Below, piece after piece: positions 16,523-25,068 of a stretch of 51,665 nucleotides of DNA. Each line of letters begins with the position of its first letter. Position 1 is the stretch's first letter. Source of the stretch: Flavobacterium bizetiae (GTDB lineage Bacteria > Bacteroidota > Bacteroidia > Flavobacteriales > Flavobacteriaceae); the NCBI RefSeq assembly GCF_902804475.1, contig NZ_CADCSU010000062.1, forward strand, positions 1-51,665, in the 5' to 3' direction. The notes under the pieces were generated by a model, which was given only the letters and a program-made list of their open reading frames with translations, had not been told where the DNA came from and searched no databases. The translations under genes and the position numbers were made by a program.

Positions 16523-16739
16523 ATATGTATTACTATTATAGTAGAAAGGTAAAAAATATTACCGTTAAAAACATCATGCAGAAGTAATTATAAAACAATT
16601 TAGAAAAATTATATAACATTTTTGCCTGACTTGTGGGCGAACTTTGAATCGTAGATTTTTAGAAATCCAATACCACAAAACGGACTTTCTTTTTTTGTAA
16701 ATCTATGTAAAATGAAGTTGAATTAAAATCCCTTGCAAA

Positions 16740-17765
16740 ATGAAAATAGTTACTATAAATACAGAAAGAATTCAAAATATTTTTGAAGAACTACATACAA
16801 ATCTAGGCGGTAAAGTAACTTTTGATTTAGACGAATACACGCTCGAAACGAACAATAGTTTTGCAAAAGGATCTATAATTGGTGCTTCATTCAATGATAA
16901 TATTTCGTACGTTGAGTTCGATATGACTTTTGCTGCAGATGTTCGTATGGAAATTGTAAATCCTATCGAATCACCAATTTATTTTGCCTATTGCTCAAAA
17001 GGCAGTTTATCGCATAGTTTTGGTACTACCGGCGAAGAAAGAAAATTTAAAACTTTCCAGACCGCCATTGTAACCTCAAAGAAAAATCAGGATAATGTGC
17101 TGTTTTTTGAAAAAGATAAAAACACAAAATTTACCTTAATAATAGTAGGAACTCATGTTTTGCATCAGGATCCTGCCAACTCATTAAACCAAAAAGTAAA
17201 AGAAACTTTCTTTGAAAATAATACCGTTCAGGATTTCTTTTACGTAGGTTCTTATAACTTAAAAATTGCCGAAAAAATCGAACAATTAAATGCCGTTACA
17301 CAAACCGGAATTGTTAGAAATCTTCTAAAAGAAGGCATTTTAAGAATTATCCTGGCAATGGAAATTCAGCAACATACAGACGATTTGTGCATGAATGCCA
17401 AAGATACCAATTGCCTGACGTTGCGTGAAATGGAAGAAATCAAAGAACTTTCTGAAGCCATCAAAGCCAATCCCGAAGAAGCTTTTACGATTAAATCTTT
17501 AAGCAAAAAATCAGGTTTATCGCCAAATAAACTGCAGGAAGGTTTTAAACTCATACACAACAGAACCGTAAACGACTACATTACCCACATGCGCGTGCTG
17601 AAAGCCGAAATTTTAATCAGAACTTCTGATCTCAATATATCCGAAATCGTTTATTGCATTGGTTTTACCAGCAGAAGCTATTTCTCAAAAATATTCAAAC
17701 AAAAATTCAATTGTAGTCCAAAAGAATATAAATTCAATTTGAATCCGTTGGCTATAACAGCTTAG
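16740..17765 (+). CDS. AraC-family transcriptional regulator
   Basis: A 341-aa regulator. The C-terminal domain (about 238-337) carries the two AraC helix-turn-helix motifs: first F-T-I-K-S-L-S-K-K-S-G-L-S-P-N-K-L, then L-N-I-S-E-I-V-Y-C-I-G-F-T-S-R-S-Y-F-S-K-I-F. The family ending Y-F-S-K-I-F-K-Q-K-F-N-C-S-P-K-E-Y is intact. The N-terminal 200 residues are a beta-rich domain without a recognised ligand signature. Nothing nearby is an obvious target: the flanking genes are a DNA glycosylase and a MarR-GNAT fusion. A strong terminator follows at 17810. Confidence 0.9.
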   Translation: MKIVTINTERIQNIFEELHTNLGGKVTFDLDEYTLETNNSFAKGSIIGASFNDNISYVEFDMTFAADVRMEIVNPIESPIYFAYCSKGSLSHSFGTTGEERKFKTFQTAIVTSKKNQDNVLFFEKDKNTKFTLIIVGTHVLHQDPANSLNQKVKETFFENNTVQDFFYVGSYNLKIAEKIEQLNAVTQTGIVRNLLKEGILRIILAMEIQQHTDDLCMNAKDTNCLTLREMEEIKELSEAIKANPEEAFTIKSLSKKSGLSPNKLQEGFKLIHNRTVNDYITHMRVLKAEILIRTSDLNISEIVYCIGFTSRSYFSKIFKQKFNCSPKEYKFNLNPLAITA

Positions 17766-17809
17766 AGGAGGTTCAAAGTTGCAAAGGTTCAAAGGAACAA
17801 AGATCTTGT

Positions 17810-17841
17810 AGAGGCGCACAGCAGTGCGTCTCTTTTTTTTG
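17810..17841 (+). terminator. Intrinsic terminator after the araC gene
   Basis: AGAGGCGCAC (17810-17819) pairs with GTGCGTCTCT (17824-17833), 10 bp with one wobble and a 4-nt loop. Eight T residues follow. Confidence 0.88.
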
Positions 17842-17866
17842 TTTAAAAGTGTAATGATTTTGAATC

Positions 17867-17957
17867 TTTTTTAGGAGCTATCTCCTGCTATCCACTTGTA
17901 TCTTTTCCTGGCTAAAGGAGCCAGAAAAAGGATACCGCTTCTATCAGGGCTAGGGCA
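17867..17957 (+). ncRNA. Structured intergenic element, copy 1
   Basis: Order: GGAGCTATCTCCTGCTATCC, a short spacer, a hairpin, then GGATACCGCTTCTATCAGGG and CTAGGGCA. The hairpin arms are CTTTTCCTGGCT and AGCCAGAAAAAG around the loop AAAGG. The copy at 51.52 kb has the same order and loop, with G-C replaced by T-A in the stem. It lies between the araC terminator and the MarR-GNAT promoter. Transcription is not shown. Confidence 0.6.
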
Positions 17958-18048
17958 TTTGTTTTCATGATATTTTTTATTTTTCATTAAAATTTCGAAA
18001 AAAAACTAGATTCTTAGCAACTTAGAACCTTAGTATCTAAAAAATATA

Positions 18049-18070
18049 TACATTTGCATAACTAGTTATG
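18049..18070 (+). promoter_or_regulatory. Promoter and autoregulatory operator of the MarR-GNAT gene
   Basis: The -7 box TACATTTG (18049-18056) is followed at once by the perfect 14-bp palindrome CATAACTAGTTATG (18057-18070), which would cover the start site. Its core TAACTAGTTA has the look of a MarR-family operator. The ATG at 18084 leaves a leader of about 22 nt. Confidence 0.65.
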
Positions 18071-18083
18071 TAATTAATTATAT

Positions 18084-19034
18084 ATGGAATTTTTTGACAA
18101 AGTAGGTAAGGTGGCTTTAGGAAGTCGCTTACGTTTAATGACGGCCATTATCACAGATGATGCGGCCAAAATATATGAGTCTTACGGGATGACTTTTATG
18201 CCAAAGTGGTTTCCTGTATTTTATACGCTCATGGATGAAAGGGAAATAACAATTACCGAAATCGCCAACGAAATTGGTCATTCGCAACCCTCTGTGAGCA
18301 AAATTGTTCAGGAAATGATTGCTGTAGGATTGGTAGAAGAAAGTCTGAAAAGCAATGATAAACGCAGAAATATTGTAGGTCTCACCAAGCAGGGATGGGA
18401 ATTTTCGAAAGAACTAAAACTGCAATTACAAGATGTTGAAGCCGCTGTTGACAGCTTAATAACAGAATCTAAACACAATCTTTGGGCGGCACTCGAAGAA
18501 TGGGAATTTTTACTGGAACAAAAAAGCCTGCTTAAAAGAGTAACCGAAGCCAAGAAAAAGCGTGAAAGTCACGATGTGCAAATCGTAGCATTCGAACCTC
18601 AATATCTTGATGCTTTCAAATCCCTAAACGTAGAATGGATTTCGACTTACTTCGAAATGGAAGAAGCGGATTATAAAGCGCTGGATAATCCTGAAGAATA
18701 CATCTTAAACAAAGGAGGGAAAATTTTTGTGGCTTTGTACCGCAATGAACCCGTTGGAGTTTGCGCCCTTATCAAAATGAAGGATTCAAATTATGATTTT
18801 GAAATGGCAAAAATGGCGGTTTCTCCAAAAGCGCAAGGAAAAAACATTGGGTTTTTATTAGGCCAGGCCATCGTAAAAAGCGCCAAAGAATTAGGAGCAA
18901 GCACCATATATCTGGAAAGCAATACGATCTTAAAACCTGCCATTAATTTGTATTACAAACTGGGTTTCCACCGCGTATACGGTTTGGCAACACCTTATAA
19001 GCGTTGTAATATTCAGATGGAGTTAAAAATCTAG
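18084..19034 (+). CDS. MarR-type regulator fused to a GNAT N-acetyltransferase
   Basis: A 316-aa fusion. Residues 1-145 are a MarR winged helix, with E-I-A-N-E-I-G-H-S-Q-P-S-V-S-K-I-V as helix-turn-helix and S-N-D-K-R-R-N as wing. Residues about 155-316 are a GNAT domain, with the acetyl-CoA loop in V-S-P-K-A-Q-G-K-N-I-G and Y-Y-K-L-G-F near the end. Such bifunctional proteins are a known architecture; their substrate is generally unknown. A 14-bp palindrome at the start site suggests it represses itself. The next gene, a cupin, runs the same way 90 bp on, across a palindromic repeat. Confidence 0.92.
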   Translation: MEFFDKVGKVALGSRLRLMTAIITDDAAKIYESYGMTFMPKWFPVFYTLMDEREITITEIANEIGHSQPSVSKIVQEMIAVGLVEESLKSNDKRRNIVGLTKQGWEFSKELKLQLQDVEAAVDSLITESKHNLWAALEEWEFLLEQKSLLKRVTEAKKKRESHDVQIVAFEPQYLDAFKSLNVEWISTYFEMEEADYKALDNPEEYILNKGGKIFVALYRNEPVGVCALIKMKDSNYDFEMAKMAVSPKAQGKNIGFLLGQAIVKSAKELGASTIYLESNTILKPAINLYYKLGFHRVYGLATPYKRCNIQMELKI

Positions 19035-19112
19035 GTTCAAAGTGACAAAGTAATAAAGGTTCAAAGGCCAAGAAAACTTTGAGCCTCTGAGTCTTTGCAG
19101 CTTTGTACCTTT
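19035..19112. repeat. GGTTCAAAG word-repeat palindrome
   Basis: The left half is made of GGTTCAAAG words and the right half of their complements (CTTTGAGCC, CTTTGTACC). It lies between the MarR-GNAT and cupin genes and resembles the element at 19451-19528. Confidence 0.55.
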
Positions 19113-19124
19113 TAAATAAAAATC

Positions 19125-19448
19125 ATGAAAAACATTGTAAAAAAAGAAAATGCTGTTTCAAGACAGTTTTTAGGAGTTGATTTTGTTGTGCTTTCTATAG
19201 GAAAAGATTCTATGGTAACAAAAATGTTGTATAAAGCGACAGATAATGTTCCGTTTCATAAACATCCCAATGAGCAAAGCGGATACGTGATTTCAGGTAA
19301 GTACAACTTAAAATTTGGAGGAGAAGAATTTGCATTATCAGAAGGTGATACGTATTCGATTCCTGCCAATATTGAGCATTCTATCGAAATCATCGAAGCC
19401 GGAGAAGTAGTAGATGTTTTTACACCAATAAGAGAGGATTATTTATAA
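19125..19448 (+). CDS. Small cupin-domain protein
   Basis: A single-domain cupin of 107 aa filling almost the whole protein. Cupin motif 1 is P-F-H-K-H-P-N-E-Q-S-G-Y-V-I-S-G (about 45-60), giving two His and a Glu/Gln as metal ligands. Motif 2 is Y-S-I-P-A-N-I-E-H-S (about 83-92), giving the third His. Metal binding is therefore likely; the substrate is unknown. Small cupins of this form are often sugar or quercetin-like binding proteins or sensors. It follows the MarR-GNAT gene and may belong with it. Confidence 0.88.
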   Translation: MKNIVKKENAVSRQFLGVDFVVLSIGKDSMVTKMLYKATDNVPFHKHPNEQSGYVISGKYNLKFGGEEFALSEGDTYSIPANIEHSIEIIEAGEVVDVFTPIREDYL

Positions 19449-19450
19449 TC

Positions 19451-19528
19451 AAGGTTAAAAGGTTCAGAGCAACAAAGGCTCAGAGGTTTAAACCTTTGTT
19501 CCTCTGAACCTTTGTGCCTTTGCACCTT
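19451..19528. repeat. GGTTCAGAGG word palindrome between convergent genes
   Basis: A 78-bp near-palindrome that fills the space between the convergent cupin and oxidoreductase genes. The left half repeats AAAGGTTCAGAG-type words and the right half repeats CCTCTGAACCTTTG-type words. It could act as a terminator in both directions, but no T run is present. Confidence 0.6.
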
Positions 19529-19530
19529 AT

Positions 19531-20730
19531 TTATCTCCCAAAACGATAATACTCTAAATCCTGATTCTTTTTATTATTAATAGAATCCATAATAGAGTTC
19601 ATGCCTATAACGCTAAAGGTGATTCCGTTTCCGCCGAAGCCCAGGACGTAATGTTCATTTTTGCTTGGGTCGGGTTTTCCAAAGTAGGGTAGACCGTCTT
19701 TTGTTTCTCCAAAAGTTCCCGCCCAGGAATAATCAATTTTGAAATTGATATTGGGAAATTTTTTCTTGAAATGCCTTAATAGATATTGTTCTTTTTTAGG
19801 CAATAGTTTATCGCGTTTTTTAGTATCTTTAAAATCTTCGTCGCTGCCACCCATGATAATTCTGTTATCTGAGGTCACTCTAAAATACAAGTAAGGCGAA
19901 GAAGTATCCCAAAAAATAGCGTTTTTAAAAGCGGTTGGTAAAACTTCCAGATTTTCGGATGCAATGACAAAGGTACTTTTTAAGTCTACTACTTTTTCGG
20001 TTAGTGTTTCGGTGCTTTCATAACCGCTGCAATGAATGATATGTTCTGCGGTAATCGTAAATTTATTTTCGGTATGCGCTATCAATTTTGACTTTTGATT
20101 TTGAATGGACGTAATATTGGTACGGTCAAAAATCTGCATTCCCTTTTTTTTGCAGTAATGCAGTAAGTCATTCGCAAGTTTATAAGGATCCATTACGGCA
20201 GCAGTTTTAGATTCAATGGCTGCAATTGCATTTAAGCCCATTTTCTCCAAATCCCATCGTTCGAGCCAGTTTACATCAAATCCGTGCTCTTTACGGCATT
20301 TAAATTCGTTCTTTAAAAACGGAATATCTTTTTTTAAGGAACAGTAATAAATGCTTTTTTTAAACTCAAACTGACACTCGCTTTTTATGGTATCTATAAT
20401 GGTACGCAAATCAAAGATGGCTTTTTTGCCGTTGGTGTAACTGTCTACAGCACATTCGGTTCCTCTGATTTTTATGAGTTCATGCAGCGAAACGTCGATT
20501 TCGTATTGCAGCAAAGCCGTACTTGCGGCAGTACTTCCGTTTGCAACGTCGCGTCGGTCAACAAGTATTACTTTTTTGCCTTCGGAGATTAATTTATAAG
20601 CAATTAAAGCTCCGGTAATTCCTCCGCCAATAATTAGGATCTCAGTAGAAAGATCGGCATCTATAGACGGATAACTGTATTTCATGGCACTTTTTAAGGG
20701 CCAAAAAGTTTCAGAGGAACGTAGTTTCAT
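19531..20730 (-). CDS. FAD-dependent oxidoreductase (DAO/DadA type)
   Basis: A 399-aa flavoenzyme of the D-amino-acid oxidase/glycine oxidase superfamily. The FAD dinucleotide-binding motif is I-I-G-G-G-I-T-G-A-L-I-A-Y-K-L (about 32-46), followed by V-I-L-V-D-R-R-D. The second FAD contact G-F-G-G-N-G-I-T-F (about 368-376) is near the C-terminus. A secondary amine is the expected substrate class, but the exact one cannot be read. Its ATG overlaps the stop of the upstream permease gene in the form ATGA, so translation is coupled. It is the last gene of a minus-strand set that may begin with the Mla genes. Confidence 0.9.
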   Translation of the reverse strand: MKLRSSETFWPLKSAMKYSYPSIDADLSTEILIIGGGITGALIAYKLISEGKKVILVDRRDVANGSTAASTALLQYEIDVSLHELIKIRGTECAVDSYTNGKKAIFDLRTIIDTIKSECQFEFKKSIYYCSLKKDIPFLKNEFKCRKEHGFDVNWLERWDLEKMGLNAIAAIESKTAAVMDPYKLANDLLHYCKKKGMQIFDRTNITSIQNQKSKLIAHTENKFTITAEHIIHCSGYESTETLTEKVVDLKSTFVIASENLEVLPTAFKNAIFWDTSSPYLYFRVTSDNRIIMGGSDEDFKDTKKRDKLLPKKEQYLLRHFKKKFPNINFKIDYSWAGTFGETKDGLPYFGKPDPSKNEHYVLGFGGNGITFSVIGMNSIMDSINNKKNQDLEYYRFGR

Positions 20731-21215
20731 TTTTTGGTTATATTTCGGGTACGTAATTTAGTTCTGTTTTTGTCTTTTCTTTCGTGTTGTTCAGAGGCTT
20801 CAGCAATAGAATGGGAACTTCTTATGCTTTCGTCCTTTTTGGCCAATTCACTCAGTTTATGATAGTATTTTTGTACAATGATCATTTCTTCTTCGGTCAT
20901 ACTTTCAATATCTACCAGACTATTGCTGGAATATTCGTTGGATGCCACCAATTCGTTTAGCTTTAATTGAATGGCAAGCGAATCTTTATTTTGTGCCTTC
21001 TGAATAAGAAAAACCATCAGGAAAGTAATAATTGTTGTTCCGGTATTGATGACCAGCTGCCAGGTTTCTGAATAATCGAAAATGGGTCCCGAAACGGCCC
21101 AGACGACTACAAGTAAAAAGGCACCAATAAAAGCGGTTGTACTTCCTGCGGCTTTAGAAACATGAGTCGCGAACTTTTCGAAAGCACTGGTCTTGTTTTG
21201 TTTTTTAGTTTTCAT
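20727..21215 (-). CDS. Low-affinity iron permease family protein
   Basis: A 162-aa membrane protein matching the low-affinity iron permease family (PF04120). F-E-K-F-A-T-H-V-S-K-A-A-G-S precedes two transmembrane helices (about 30-48 and 57-79, the second T-G-T-T-I-I-T-F-L-M-V-F-L-I-Q). After these comes Q-N-K-D-S-L-A-I-Q-L-K-L-N-E-L, then a polar tail. The family is named after yeast Fet4, but the bacterial short form has no firmly shown iron transport. The gene starts 6 bases after the AsmA stop codon and overlaps the next gene by 4 bases. Confidence 0.85.
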   Translation of the reverse strand: MKTKKQNKTSAFEKFATHVSKAAGSTTAFIGAFLLVVVWAVSGPIFDYSETWQLVINTGTTIITFLMVFLIQKAQNKDSLAIQLKLNELVASNEYSSNSLVDIESMTEEEMIIVQKYYHKLSELAKKDESIRSSHSIAEASEQHERKDKNRTKLRTRNITKK

Positions 21216-21221
21216 TTGAAT

Positions 21222-24041
21222 TTAACTTTTACGTTTACTTGCTTTTTCTTTCCGAACAACCTTATTGTGTTTTTCATCATAAACGGCTTCATAAATTTTT
21301 TGACCGGTTTTACTAAAGATTTTAATTTTAGGATCTTCATGCGTCCCGGTAATAACAATAGGAAATCCTATGATACCAAAAGGAGGCAAACCTAATCGCA
21401 TGCGTAAATCTAAAAGTCCGTCGAAACTTGTGGTTCCTTTTATTGTAGGTCTAAAACTGGCGACACTAAAAGTGAAGCTTTCTATATGAATTAAATTACG
21501 ATCGATCGTCGAGTTGATTTCGATTCCTTTTAAGTTGGGATCATCAAGGCCTTTTTGTCCGGTTTGTGAACTAATACCGTCAAATAATTTTAATCCTTTG
21601 ACTTTTACATCGCGTAAATTCAGTTTCCCGCCACCTTGAAGAGAAGCATAAATCGGACTCATATTACCGTCTAGATCGCCTTTTACTTTATAATCTACAG
21701 ATATAATTCCTTGTGCTTTTTCTGCCGCTGTAACCATATCATGAAACATTGGGATTTCTTTGTAAGCGCGTTGTACACTAAAATCCTTGGCTGTAAAATG
21801 TGCATCAAAATGTGCCCCTGTTGGTGATTCGTCTTTATAAGTTGCATTGATTCCTACTAAACAATCGATAATATTAAAATTGGCATTTTCTAAATAAAAC
21901 CCCTCTTTTGTCATTCCGACTTTACCAGTAAGTTTGTTTAAAACCAATCCGTTGTATTCTACTTTATCTGCATTTGCCGTAAGGGCAACATTTAAGTTTT
22001 TAGGCACAATAACAACGCCGCTCATTTTTGGATGATCTTCTTTGGCGTATTCCACTTCGATATTTCGATCTGTATTTTCGCCTTTTTTGAGCGCCATAAA
22101 TTCATCAACATTAATCAGTTTGGATTTCATGTTAAAGTTTCCGCTTAAAGTTCCGTGCGATTCCAGAAAGTAATTAATGGTATTAAGCAAATAGCCGTTT
22201 ATGGCAAAATCTGATTTTCCATAAGTCGCGTCAAATCTTTCAAACCACATTTTCTCATTCTGAAAACGGAAGTTTCCTTGTTTGATAAAAAATGATTTCG
22301 GGAAAAGTTCTGATGTTGCTTTGATATTTTTTAAAACAATAGTTCCGCGATTATCCAGTTTATCATATTGTCCTTTGGTTGCATAACTTTGTTTTCCTTT
22401 AAGTGAAAGATCGGCTTTGGCATAACCCGTAACATCAAGTCCTTTTTGAGAGAAAACCTGATAAATTCGTCCTACATTAAGTTCTCCTTTTATTTTAGCA
22501 TTATAAGCCAAATCACTAAAATCAGATAATGTAGCGTTTACATACATTGGGTTTCCTTCAAAAACAAAAGAAGCGGGAGCCACGGCCACAATTAAATCCT
22601 GAAAAGTTCCGGCTTTGTTGAGCACATTGGCCACAAACGTAATGTCTTTAATTGGGTTAGGATAGGAGTCTGTTTTTAGCCAGCCGTTGTGCAAAGCAAT
22701 TCCGCCAATTGTTTTAGGGAATAATTTTTTCGAAGTACTAAAAATTCCTTTTGCCTGAATATTTGTTTTTAAAGTTCCTTTAAGATCAATACTGCTCAAT
22801 CCTAAAGCGGCATCAACGGTAGCAAGATCTAATGCGCCTTTTACACTTGCATCAACGGTCATTTCGTTAAAGCCTTTGCTGTGTAAATAAGCGGTGAAAT
22901 AATCTTTTTCGCCTACTTTAAATTTAAAGGTTTGAAGATTAATCAATAATTTTTCGATATCTAATGAAGGTAAAACAGCATTTAGATTCATTTGAAAATC
23001 AGTAAGAGGAGCAGGGGCATTTTGATAATTTATGGCTCCTTTATCGATTTTTAAATTAAAAGCCAAATCCGGTTTTTGTTTTTTTGCAACATTATAATCT
23101 CCTTTAAAAGTAAAAAGCAAATCACTATTTCCTGAGATTTCAGTTTCGTTCATCCAGGTTAAATATTCAGGAGGCATTACAGAAAATAAATCTTTTAGGG
23201 TTGTATTTTCAGATGCTGCTTTGATATTTATTTTATATCCTTCTCTTAAAATGGTAAATAAACCCGTGAATTTCAACGGTAATTTATTGATTCTTAATTC
23301 ATTTTTTTGAAGAATAAATGAAAGGGCATGCGTGTTGATTCTGGTAATTAAATCAGCACGAACTTCTTTTTTTCTAAGATAAGCTGTTCTGTCGTAATAG
23401 AAATCGACATTGTCAATTTGGGCATCGGTATTTAAATCAAAAATATCTTCGCTAAGATTTCCTTTTCCTATATAATTAAAACCTTTTGCATCGACCAGAA
23501 TTTTAGCCGAACGGTCGTTGTATTTTACGTGACAATCTTTTAGGTCAATTCGCTCTAATCTGATGGCTGTTCCTTCTTCAGGAGCGTTAGGATCATTTGG
23601 TTTTTTGTCCCGATCTTCCGGAGCAACATAAATATTATAATTGGCTTGTCCTTTTTGGTTCACCATTATATTGATTAAAGCTTTAGAAACGTAGAGTTTA
23701 TTAATTTTTACTTCATTATCAAAAATTAACCTTTTTAAGTTGATACCAAAAGCGACTTGCTCTGCTTTCAACAAAGTATCATTGCTAAATGGCGCCGATC
23801 CTGTCATTGACAAATCATCAAGTGAAACGGTTAAAGAAGGGAAGTGTGTAAAAAACGAAAGTCTGGATTTCGAAAAATCCAGTTTAGTATCCAATCGTTC
23901 GTTAGCGATTTTCTTTACTTCAGTAGCAACGGTTCCGGGAAATAGCAATGGTATCAAAAACAGTAATAGCAAGATACTTGCTATTACTATTCCTGTTACT
24001 TTTAAGATTTTCAGGCTTATATTTTTATATGAAGTTTTCAT
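21222..24041 (-). CDS. AsmA-family outer-membrane/lipid-homeostasis protein
   Basis: A 939-aa protein with one N-terminal transmembrane helix (about 14-33) and a long periplasmic part. The start P-F-S-N-D-T-L-L-K-A-E-Q-V-A-F-G-I-N-L-K with the repeated beta-strand pattern that follows is the AsmA/TamB-type repeating beta-groove fold. The C-terminal AsmA domain (about 770-910) ends in L-R-M-R-L-G-L-P-P-F-G-I-I-G-F-P. Large AsmA proteins are linked to phospholipid movement between the membranes. Here the gene sits 81 bases downstream of an MCE/Mla transporter, which supports that role. The very C-terminus is strongly basic (R-K-E-K-A-S-K-R-K-S). Confidence 0.92.
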   Translation of the reverse strand: MKTSYKNISLKILKVTGIVIASILLLLFLIPLLFPGTVATEVKKIANERLDTKLDFSKSRLSFFTHFPSLTVSLDDLSMTGSAPFSNDTLLKAEQVAFGINLKRLIFDNEVKINKLYVSKALINIMVNQKGQANYNIYVAPEDRDKKPNDPNAPEEGTAIRLERIDLKDCHVKYNDRSAKILVDAKGFNYIGKGNLSEDIFDLNTDAQIDNVDFYYDRTAYLRKKEVRADLITRINTHALSFILQKNELRINKLPLKFTGLFTILREGYKINIKAASENTTLKDLFSVMPPEYLTWMNETEISGNSDLLFTFKGDYNVAKKQKPDLAFNLKIDKGAINYQNAPAPLTDFQMNLNAVLPSLDIEKLLINLQTFKFKVGEKDYFTAYLHSKGFNEMTVDASVKGALDLATVDAALGLSSIDLKGTLKTNIQAKGIFSTSKKLFPKTIGGIALHNGWLKTDSYPNPIKDITFVANVLNKAGTFQDLIVAVAPASFVFEGNPMYVNATLSDFSDLAYNAKIKGELNVGRIYQVFSQKGLDVTGYAKADLSLKGKQSYATKGQYDKLDNRGTIVLKNIKATSELFPKSFFIKQGNFRFQNEKMWFERFDATYGKSDFAINGYLLNTINYFLESHGTLSGNFNMKSKLINVDEFMALKKGENTDRNIEVEYAKEDHPKMSGVVIVPKNLNVALTANADKVEYNGLVLNKLTGKVGMTKEGFYLENANFNIIDCLVGINATYKDESPTGAHFDAHFTAKDFSVQRAYKEIPMFHDMVTAAEKAQGIISVDYKVKGDLDGNMSPIYASLQGGGKLNLRDVKVKGLKLFDGISSQTGQKGLDDPNLKGIEINSTIDRNLIHIESFTFSVASFRPTIKGTTSFDGLLDLRMRLGLPPFGIIGFPIVITGTHEDPKIKIFSKTGQKIYEAVYDEKHNKVVRKEKASKRKS

Positions 24042-24122
24042 AGTATTTTAATTTATTCAATAGAGAATACATGGATCGATTTTAAAATAGGGCTCATAGC
24101 ATTGTAAAAAAAAAGAGTAGTT

Positions 24123-25043
24123 TTATTTTCCTTTTTCGGCTTTTTTAGCGTCTTCCGCTTTTTGTTTTTCCAGTTTTTCTTTCTCTTCTTTGGCTTTGTC
24201 GGCTTTTTCTTTTTCAGCTTTAGCCTTTTCTTTTTCTGCCTTTTCCGCTTTCTCTTTGTCTTCTTTTGCTTTTTCTTCCTTAGCTTTTTGCGCTTTTTCC
24301 TGTTGCTCTTCTTTTTGCGCTTTTTCCTGTTGCTCTTCTTTTTGCTCTTTTAATTCTTCTTTTTTCTTTTCTTTCTCTTTTTCTTTTTTCTTGAAGTATC
24401 CTTTAAGCAGGAAATTGCTTTTTGCAGCTTCCATATTTTCGCTAAAGCCTTTTGTACCTGATTCTAAATTAGAAAGTGTATTCGAAACGCTGTTTGCCAT
24501 TTTATCATCACGAACTAATCGTGCCAAAGCTCCATTTCCGTTATTCATACTATGGCTAAAAATGGCCAATTCATCTGTTATTACAGCAGCATTATCGACA
24601 CTTTTCTTTACGCTTTTCATTAGATCCTGCATCTCGATTCCGTTTACAGAAGCAATTGCGCCATTGTTTTCTATTACTTTGGTAGATTTAACTCCCGGAG
24701 AAATCGTTAGTACTTTATCTCCCATTAATCCGTCAGAACCAATACTTGCACGGGCATCTGTTTTAATAAATTCGCGAACTTCATCCTTAATGACCATTCT
24801 TACCACAACCGAAGAATCATTTATTAACTGAATTTCTTCGACCGTTCCGATATTAATTCCTGAAAAACGAACATTATTTCCCACCTCTAAACCACTAACA
24901 GTTTTAAACTGAGATGTGATGTTGAATGTCGAACCAAAAAGATTTTTTTGTTTACCAATAAAGTAAATCGCCATTATAAACAGCAATAAACCTATTGTTA
25001 CAAACATTCCTAATTTCCAAGTATATCCAGATTGCTTATCCAT
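24123..25043 (-). CDS. mlaD: MlaD-type MCE-domain protein with a long Lys/Glu tail
   Basis: Periplasmic lipid-binding subunit of an Mla-type ABC system, anchored by one transmembrane helix (about 11-29). The MCE domain covers about 38-118 and includes F-K-T-V-S-G-L-E-V-G-N-N-V-R-F-S-G-I and G-S-D-G-L-M-G-D-K. A helical region follows, ending F-L-L-K-G-Y-F-K-K-K. The last 89 residues (218-306) are almost only Lys, Glu, Ala, Gln and Asp, a stretch expected to form a long charged helix. It contains a perfect 27-bp tandem duplication (24290-24343) encoding K-E-E-Q-Q-E-K-A-Q twice. Related Bacteroidota proteins have such a tail in shorter form, as far as I recall. Operon order is mlaE, mlaF, mlaD. 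Confidence 0.92.
   Translation of the reverse strand: MDKQSGYTWKLGMFVTIGLLLFIMAIYFIGKQKNLFGSTFNITSQFKTVSGLEVGNNVRFSGINIGTVEEIQLINDSSVVVRMVIKDEVREFIKTDARASIGSDGLMGDKVLTISPGVKSTKVIENNGAIASVNGIEMQDLMKSVKKSVDNAAVITDELAIFSHSMNNGNGALARLVRDDKMANSVSNTLSNLESGTKGFSENMEAAKSNFLLKGYFKKKEKEKEKKKEELKEQKEEQQEKAQKEEQQEKAQKAKEEKAKEDKEKAEKAEKEKAKAEKEKADKAKEEKEKLEKQKAEDAKKAEKGK
24290..24343. repeat. Perfect 27-bp tandem duplication in the mlaD tail
   Basis: Two identical 27-bp units, 24290-24316 and 24317-24343, in frame, each coding nine residues of the charged tail. The unit length is a multiple of three, so slippage here changes tail length without breaking the frame. Confidence 0.85.
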
Positions 25044-25068
25044 GATTTCTAATTATTTGTTTTTAGTA

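Noticed and set aside
24190..24831. A long reading frame on the plus strand, rich in Phe and Ser, opposite mlaD.
   Set aside because: It is the antisense of the Lys/Glu-rich tail and MCE domain. Its low complexity comes from the tail codons and it has no homology signature.
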